64,000 nucleotides of DNA from positions 434,001 to 498,000 of the forward strand of contig NZ_RBAH01000001.1 of assembly GCF_003626695.1 (NCBI RefSeq), in the 5' to 3' direction. The position numbers and the translations under genes were made by a program. Each line of letters begins with the position of its first letter. Within the stretch, counting starts at the first letter, position 1. Origin of the DNA: Paenibacillus ginsengarvi (GTDB lineage: Bacteria > Bacillota > Bacilli > Paenibacillales > NBRC-103111). The notes below the pieces were generated by a model, which was not told where the DNA came from, did no database searches, and was given only the letters and a program-made list of their open reading frames with translations. Shown piece by piece: positions 59,053 to 64,000 of this stretch.

Positions 59053-59148
59053 ATTTATTCCTCCAATCGAATCGCTGCAATTAAGTGTATACCGCTGCTG
59101 CCTCATCTTGTTTTCCAAATTCGTAACGCTGGTTCTATGTGAAGAAGG

Positions 59149-60435
59149 TTATTCGCTCCATACCGTTTTGCCGGCCACCATCGTAAGCGTCGGCCATCCG
59201 TACAGCTTCCAGCCCGTGAACGGCGTGTTGCGTCCCTTGCTCAAAAACTCGGCAGGATCGACCGCTTTCTCCGTCTCCAGATCGATCAGCGTAAGATCCG
59301 CTTCGCGTCCTTCTTCGAGCACGCCCCACGGCAGTCCGAACAGCTCAGCGGGCTTCGACGTCATTCTCTCCAGCAAAAACTCGAGCGTCCAGCGTCCCGT
59401 TCGTACAAACTTCGTATAGAGCAGCGGGAACGCCGTCTCGAAGCCGACGATGCCGAACGGCGCAAGCTGCATACCGCGAGCCTTCTCTTCCTCGCTGTGC
59501 GGCGCGTGGTCAGTTACGATAATATCGATCGTGCCATCCTCCAGGCCGGCGATAACCGCTTCGACGTCAGCCGGCGTCCGCAGCGGCGGATTCATTTTCC
59601 AATTCGCGTCCATGCCCGGAATGTCCTCGTCGGACAGCAGCAGATGGTGCGGGCATACTTCCGACGTCACCTTCACTCCGTGCTGCTTGCCGTGCCGGAT
59701 GAGCCGGACCGACTGCTCGGCGCTGACGTGGCAGACGTGGTAGTGCACGCCCGTCGCTTCGGCGAGCAGGATGTCGCGCCCGACGTGAATCGCTTCGGAT
59801 TCGTTCGGAATGCCCTTCATCCCGTTTTTGCGGGCAAACTCGCCTTCCGTCACCGCTCCGCCCTCGACGAGCGTGTTATCTTCGCAGTGGGCGATAACCG
59901 GCATATTCATCGATGCCGCCAGCGCCATCGCATCCTTCATCATCTGCGCGCTTTGCACGCCTACGCCGTCATCGGTGAAGCCGACGACGCCCGCTTCTTT
60001 CAGTCCGGCGAAGTCCGTCAGCTCGCGGCCGAGCTGATTTTTCGTGATGCATCCGTACGGCAGCACCCGAATGACTCCTTCGGTTTCAGCCTTGTCCAGC
60101 ACGTAGTTTACCGTTTCGACCTTGTCGATAACCGGCCGCGTGTTGGGCATGCAGGCGATTACCGTATAGCCGCCGCGGGCCGCCGACCGGGTTCCCGTCG
60201 CGATCGTTTCCTTATATTCGAAGCCCGGCTCGCGCAGGTGAACGTGCATATCGATGAAACCCGCCGATACCAGCTTGCCTTTCGCGTCGATCGTTTCGTG
60301 TCCGGCCGTATCTGGCTCTCCTTCGGAAGCGTCGCGTATGGCTGCTATTTTCCCGTTCTCGATATAGAGATGCTTTGCCGTCAGCCGGTCTTGTCCCTTC
60401 TCAGGCACATTTCCGTTTATAATCCATGTTCCCAT
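59149..60435 (-). CDS. pyrC: Dihydroorotase
   Basis: A 428-residue class I dihydroorotase. Zinc ligands are in DMHVHLREPGFEYKE; HVCHVSAEQSVRLI, VTSEVCPHHLLLSD and TDHAPHSEEEKA give the remaining metal and catalytic residues. It closes carbamoyl-aspartate to dihydroorotate and usually pairs with the PyrB trimer. It lies 42 bases after pyrB. Confidence 0.96.
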   Translation of the reverse strand: MGTWIINGNVPEKGQDRLTAKHLYIENGKIAAIRDASEGEPDTAGHETIDAKGKLVSAGFIDMHVHLREPGFEYKETIATGTRSAARGGYTVIACMPNTRPVIDKVETVNYVLDKAETEGVIRVLPYGCITKNQLGRELTDFAGLKEAGVVGFTDDGVGVQSAQMMKDAMALAASMNMPVIAHCEDNTLVEGGAVTEGEFARKNGMKGIPNESEAIHVGRDILLAEATGVHYHVCHVSAEQSVRLIRHGKQHGVKVTSEVCPHHLLLSDEDIPGMDANWKMNPPLRTPADVEAVIAGLEDGTIDIIVTDHAPHSEEEKARGMQLAPFGIVGFETAFPLLYTKFVRTGRWTLEFLLERMTSKPAELFGLPWGVLEEGREADLTLIDLETEKAVDPAEFLSKGRNTPFTGWKLYGWPTLTMVAGKTVWSE

Positions 60436-60477
60436 CGTTTCGCCTCCATAACGTTATCTTGGATTTTAAGCCCTGGC

Positions 60478-61386
60478 TCAGGACAGCGCCCGCTCAATCA
60501 CAGCCATGCGGATCGGAACGCCGTTACCCATCTGCGCGAAAATTTTGGACTTCTCGTGCTCGACCAGCTCATCGTCGATTTCGACACCGCGATTAACCGG
60601 GGCCGGGTGCATAATAACTGCATGCGGCTTCATTCGGGCGGCCCGCTCCACGGTGAGTCCATAGTGCTCGCGGTACTCTTCGGCCGAGCGGATGAACCCT
60701 TTGTCGTGCCGCTCCAGCTGCACCCTCAGCATCATGACAACGTCGGCTTGTAAAGCCTCTTCTACGCTTACGTAAGGCGCGTGCTCCGCCAGCTCCGGAG
60801 CCTGCATATTGTCCGGGGCGCAAAACTGGACGTTCGCCCCCAGCTTTTGCAGCCCCCACAAGTTCGAGCGGGCAACCCGGCTGTGCAAAATATCGCCGAT
60901 GATCGATACGGTCAACCCTTTGATTTCCCCGAACGTCTTCTTCATCGTATATAAATCGAGCAGCGCCTGAGTCGGATGCTCGTTATTGCCGTCTCCCGCA
61001 TTGATCAGCGGCACCTTGATCTTCTCCGCCAGCTCGGCCAAAAGGCCGATCGGCTTCATCCGGATCACGCCCGCGTCGATTCCCATCGATTCCAGGGTGC
61101 GCACCGTATCGTAGATTGATTCGCCCTTCTCCACGCTTGAAGCCGCCGCCGAGAAGTTCAGCACTTGCGCGCCAAGACGTTTCTCCGCCACCTCGAACGA
61201 GAAGCGTGTGCGAGTGCTATTCTCGAAAAACATGTTGGCGACAAATTTCCCTTCAAGCCTCGGCGTTACTTTGCTCGTCTGGCTTTCCCAATAAGCCGCG
61301 CGGTCCAGAATGCTAGCGATCTCCTCTCGCTCGAGCTGCTTCAGTCCGAGCAAATGCCTTTCGTACGTTACGTTCGTTTTCGTCAT
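60478..61386 (-). CDS. pyrB: Aspartate carbamoyltransferase catalytic subunit
   Basis: A 302-residue ATCase chain, as expected for the family. The carbamoyl-phosphate site FENSTRTRFSFEVAEKRLG, HPTQALLDLYTMKK and HPAPVNRGVEID are present. ATG at 61386 gives this length, with AAAGGGG about ten bases before it; the frame is open further upstream but overlaps pyrR. It starts five bases after the pyrR stop, so it is translated with it. No regulatory pyrI gene is present, as usual in Firmicutes. Confidence 0.96.
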   Translation of the reverse strand: MTKTNVTYERHLLGLKQLEREEIASILDRAAYWESQTSKVTPRLEGKFVANMFFENSTRTRFSFEVAEKRLGAQVLNFSAAASSVEKGESIYDTVRTLESMGIDAGVIRMKPIGLLAELAEKIKVPLINAGDGNNEHPTQALLDLYTMKKTFGEIKGLTVSIIGDILHSRVARSNLWGLQKLGANVQFCAPDNMQAPELAEHAPYVSVEEALQADVVMMLRVQLERHDKGFIRSAEEYREHYGLTVERAARMKPHAVIMHPAPVNRGVEIDDELVEHEKSKIFAQMGNGVPIRMAVIERALS

Positions 61387-61391
61387 TTCCG

Positions 61392-61958
<567 letters not shown>

Positions 61959-62012
61959 TCAAAAAGTGAAGAGATGCAACATCTGCTCAGTCCGGTTCCT
62001 GCCGCAGGACAC

Positions 62013-62190
62013 AAAAAAACTCCTTGCCCGCTTGGCAAGGAGTAAGATCCGGAATTAGAGCGCACGAAACCACATCCACGAACCCGGGGCGCACCCCGCC
62101 ATTCGCGTATGAGAAACTACCGCGCACGCCTGTCCGTCACGATCTCGCGACGACTAGCTGTCGACACCTTGCCGGCCTCACGGGACCAGC
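62013..62190 (-). promoter_or_regulatory. PyrR-dependent attenuator in the pyr leader
   Basis: Reading on the minus strand: a PyrR-binding stem-loop GGTCCCGTGAGGCC (62174-62187), then GGCAAGGTG (62165-62173), and finally terminator ACTCCTTGCC-AAGC-GGGCAAGGAGT plus seven Ts (62013-62043). GGCAAGG can pair with CCTTGCC of the terminator to form an antiterminator; PyrR-UMP on the first loop would sequester it and let the terminator form. About 120 bases of GC-rich, structured RNA lie between. Confidence 0.88.
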
Positions 62191-62216
62191 TTAAAGGCAC
62201 TATTCAGTTCCTGAAG

Positions 62217-62245
62217 ATTATCTCATGCCGGACAGCCGATGTCAA
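62217..62245 (-). promoter_or_regulatory. pyr operon promoter
   Basis: On the minus strand TTGACA (62240-62245), 17-base spacer, GATAAT (62217-62222). Near-consensus sigma-A promoter; transcription should start near 62210, just before the PyrR loop. Confidence 0.93.
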
Positions 62246-62684
62246 TGTCCATACTAGGATTATTCGTCGTTTGTCGACAAAATAGGATCGGCAGCCGAAC
62301 ATTTTTACCAAAAGAGCGGCGGAATTGGAAGCAATGCCCGGCATTGCTTGGACCCTTGTTTTTATGCTATAAATAAAACATCTATCGATATAATTCAAGA
62401 ATGAACGACCGCGACTGAACCTCACATAGTGAAGATAAACTACGAGGCGTATTCCGTCGGAGCAGCTTGCTGCTCTCGCAACCATAGCTTCCATAGGAAC
62501 ACGGATGCCCATCATCCGAATTTCTTCGATGAAAGCTATTGTTATTACTTTGCAGGGACCCCAAAACCAGCAGAAGTTTTTCTTGGTTCAGAAACTCGCA
62601 CTTCACTTAACGCCTTAGCGAAGTTGAACTTTCTGAACGTTAAAAAATATAGGTTATTCCACGATCAAAGGAGAATTCAATCGC
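62246..62684. other. Intergenic region between the pyr promoter and dapH
   Basis: A 439-base gap with no convincing gene. It includes a small hairpin GAGCAGC/GCTGCTC (62460) and a palindromic repeat (62585-62639). A weak promoter for dapH may be TTGAAC...TATAGG near 62623-62652. No lysine riboswitch or T-box landmarks were recognised. Confidence 0.65.
62585..62639. repeat. Second palindromic repeat type, copy before dapH
   Basis: GGTTCAGAAA at the left and CTTTCTGAACG at the right enclose a core CCTTAGCGAAGTTGAA; AGAAGTTTTTCTTG just before it echoes the end of the first repeat type. Confidence 0.65.
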
Positions 62685-63395
62685 ATGTCCGACATGAATA
62701 CAATGGAAGTTATCAATTTCATCAAAAACAGCACGAAAAAAACGCCCGTGAAAGTATATGTAAAAGGAAAGCTAAACGAAGCGAATTTCGGAGCGGACGT
62801 TCGCGCTTTCGTCTCCGAATCGAGCGGCGTCTTGTTCGGCGAATGGCCTGCGATCGCAGCCGCGCTCGAGTCCAACAAAGCGCTGATTGAGGATTTCGAG
62901 ATCGAGAACGACCGCCGCCATTCGGCCATTCCGCTTCTTGATCTGAAAGGCATTAATGCCCGCATCGAGCCCGGCGCCATTATCCGCGATAAAGTAACGA
63001 TCGGCGATAACGCCGTCATCATGATGAACTCGACGATCAACATCGGCGCTTCGATCGGCGACGGCACGATGATCGACATGAACGTCGTAATCGGCGGCCG
63101 CGTGCAAATCGGCAAAATGTGCCACATCGGCGCAGGTTCCGTCGTAGCCGGCGTAATCGAGCCGCCTTCGGCCCAGCCGGTCGTCATCGAAGACGATGTG
63201 CTTGTCGGAGCCAACGCAGTAATATTGGAAGGCGTGCGCGTCGGCAAAGGTTCCGTAGTTGCCGCCGGCGCCGTCGTCACCCAGGACGTTCCCGAGTATA
63301 CCGTCGTCGCCGGAACGCCAGCCCGCGAGATCAAGAAAGTCGACGCCAAAACGAAGTCGAAAACGGAAATTATGCAAGAGCTGCGCCAGCTGTAA
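62685..63395 (+). CDS. dapH: Tetrahydrodipicolinate N-acetyltransferase
   Basis: A 236-residue acyltransferase of the left-handed beta-helix type. Hexapeptide repeats run through residues 90-205 ([20 protein letters not shown] by position, [29 protein letters not shown]). It acetylates tetrahydrodipicolinate in the acetylase branch to diaminopimelate and lysine, as in Bacillus. AAAGGAG stands 11 bases before ATG. The deacetylase gene follows after 81 bases. Confidence 0.95.
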   Translation: MSDMNTMEVINFIKNSTKKTPVKVYVKGKLNEANFGADVRAFVSESSGVLFGEWPAIAAALESNKALIEDFEIENDRRHSAIPLLDLKGINARIEPGAIIRDKVTIGDNAVIMMNSTINIGASIGDGTMIDMNVVIGGRVQIGKMCHIGAGSVVAGVIEPPSAQPVVIEDDVLVGANAVILEGVRVGKGSVVAAGAVVTQDVPEYTVVAGTPAREIKKVDAKTKSKTEIMQELRQL

Positions 63396-63476
63396 AATAA
63401 CCCCGAAACCTAAATTCCAGTAGTAGAACTATTGAAGCCAGGGGCTGTCCCCTGGCTTGAGTAATGAGGAGGACCT

Positions 63477-64000
63477 ATGAGCACGGGGATTGAAACGTTT
63501 GTCCGCTACCGCAGGCAGCTCCACCAAATTCCGGAGCCGGGCTTCGAGGAATTCGAAACACAGCGCTATTTGCTTGACCGCATCGCCGAGCTGCCTCAGG
63601 ACCGTATCGAGATCCGGACTTGGCGTACCGGAATCCTCGTCAAAGTTCAAGGCGCCGATCCGAAGCGTACCTTCGGCTACCGCGCCGATATGGACGGCTT
63701 GCCGATCGAGGAAGACACCTCTTACGAGTTCCGTTCCAAACATCCGGGCTACATGCACGCTTGCGGACACGATATGCATATGGCTATCGGGCTTGCCGTT
63801 CTAAGCCATTTCGTCCATAATCCGATAAACGACCATCTTGTCGTCATCTTCCAGCCGGCCGAGGAAGGCCCTGGCGGCGCCAAGCCGATCCTCGCGAGCG
63901 AGGAGCTGGCGGACTGGATGCCCGATCAGATCGTCGCCCTTCACGTAGCGCCGGAATACGAGGTTGGTACGATTGCCATCCGGCCCGGCATCCTGTTCGC
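63477..64000 (+). CDS. dapL: N-acetyldiaminopimelate deacetylase (3' end missing)
   Basis: The frame runs off the right edge after 174 residues. It is an M20 peptidase-family deacetylase: [18 protein letters not shown] at the start, [28 protein letters not shown] with metal-binding Cys/His, and [13 protein letters not shown]. With dapH next to it the substrate is N-acetyl-LL-diaminopimelate. GAGGAGG lies four bases before ATG. The symbol follows Bacillus usage for this step and is tentative, because the same symbol also names an aminotransferase. Confidence 0.93.
   Translation, partial: MSTGIETFVRYRRQLHQIPEPGFEEFETQRYLLDRIAELPQDRIEIRTWRTGILVKVQGADPKRTFGYRADMDGLPIEEDTSYEFRSKHPGYMHACGHDMHMAIGLAVLSHFVHNPINDHLVVIFQPAEEGPGGAKPILASEELADWMPDQIVALHVAPEYEVGTIAIRPGILF

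Noticed and set aside
62204..62606. Two short minus-strand frames upstream of the pyr promoter
   Set aside because: No ribosome sites, no motifs, and one overlaps the promoter.
62246..62684. Lysine riboswitch or T-box before dapH
   Set aside because: No L-box or T-box core sequences were found on the plus strand; the gap is better explained by a repeat and a weak promoter.

Overview
The window reads as chromosomal DNA of a Gram-positive, spore-former-type Firmicute, most likely Paenibacillaceae (Paenibacillus, Cohnella or a close relative). Pointers are strong GGAGG-type ribosome binding sites with several TTG and GTG starts, GC-rich codon use, many AraC regulators beside carbohydrate genes, secreted copper-amine-oxidase stalk-domain proteins, a Btr-like AraC/siderophore-binding fusion, a PyrR-controlled pyr operon and the acetylase route to diaminopimelate. 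No phage, insertion sequence or CRISPR array was found. Names rest on motifs and fold recognition by eye; no database was searched.

Layout. 1-1.5 kb: two TroA/BtuF-type binding proteins, the first cut by the window edge. 1.5-10.1 kb: a minus-strand run of eight genes with an AraC regulator, two sulfatase-fold hydrolases, an APS-kinase homologue, three Gfo/Idh/MocA oxidoreductases and a sugar isomerase. Both hydrolases have Thr where sulfatases carry the Cys/Ser that becomes formylglycine, so this is the best candidate for an undescribed catabolic pathway. 10.4-11.5 kb: two tRNA genes, a small hypothetical gene and a PgpA-type phosphatase. 11.6-18.8 kb: a tightly overlapping operon of a MacB-like ABC system (two ATPases, one large permease, a lipoprotein adaptor) ending in a sugar-type solute-binding lipoprotein; one ATPase ends in an AbrB-like domain. 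19-20.2 kb: a secreted stalk-domain protein with octapeptide repeats and a small membrane protein.

20.3-24 kb: an amidohydrolase and an ADP-ribosylglycohydrolase-like gene, divergent from an AraC regulator. 24.1-28.8 kb: ArsR regulator, SulP anion transporter behind a clear promoter and operator, and an alpha-L-rhamnosidase. 28.8-35.3 kb: housekeeping or accessory genes (HAD, VOC, Nudix, GrpB, YbaK, XRE-cupin, SelO, TagA-type glycosyltransferase). 35.4-38.5 kb: a hybrid sensor kinase with two transmitter modules. 38.6-40.5 kb: a GntR-controlled ABC-2 transporter. 40.9-44.6 kb: arylamine N-acetyltransferase, then an iron-siderophore binding lipoprotein and its Btr-like regulator, each with a Fur box. 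44.8-52.4 kb: a glycan catabolism locus with GH38 alpha-mannosidase, two isomerases, a hexulose-phosphate-synthase-like enzyme, a zinc dehydrogenase and a sugar-binding lipoprotein. 53.2-62.2 kb: pyrR-pyrB-pyrC-carA-carB-pyrF-pyrE behind a PyrR attenuator. 62.7 kb to the end: dapH and the start of N-acetyldiaminopimelate deacetylase. Small palindromic repeats lie in the intergenic gaps near 40.6, 52.6 and 62.6 kb.

The main themes are uptake and breakdown of complex plant-type or sulfated/phosphorylated sugars, iron acquisition, and pyrimidine and lysine/cell-wall precursor synthesis.
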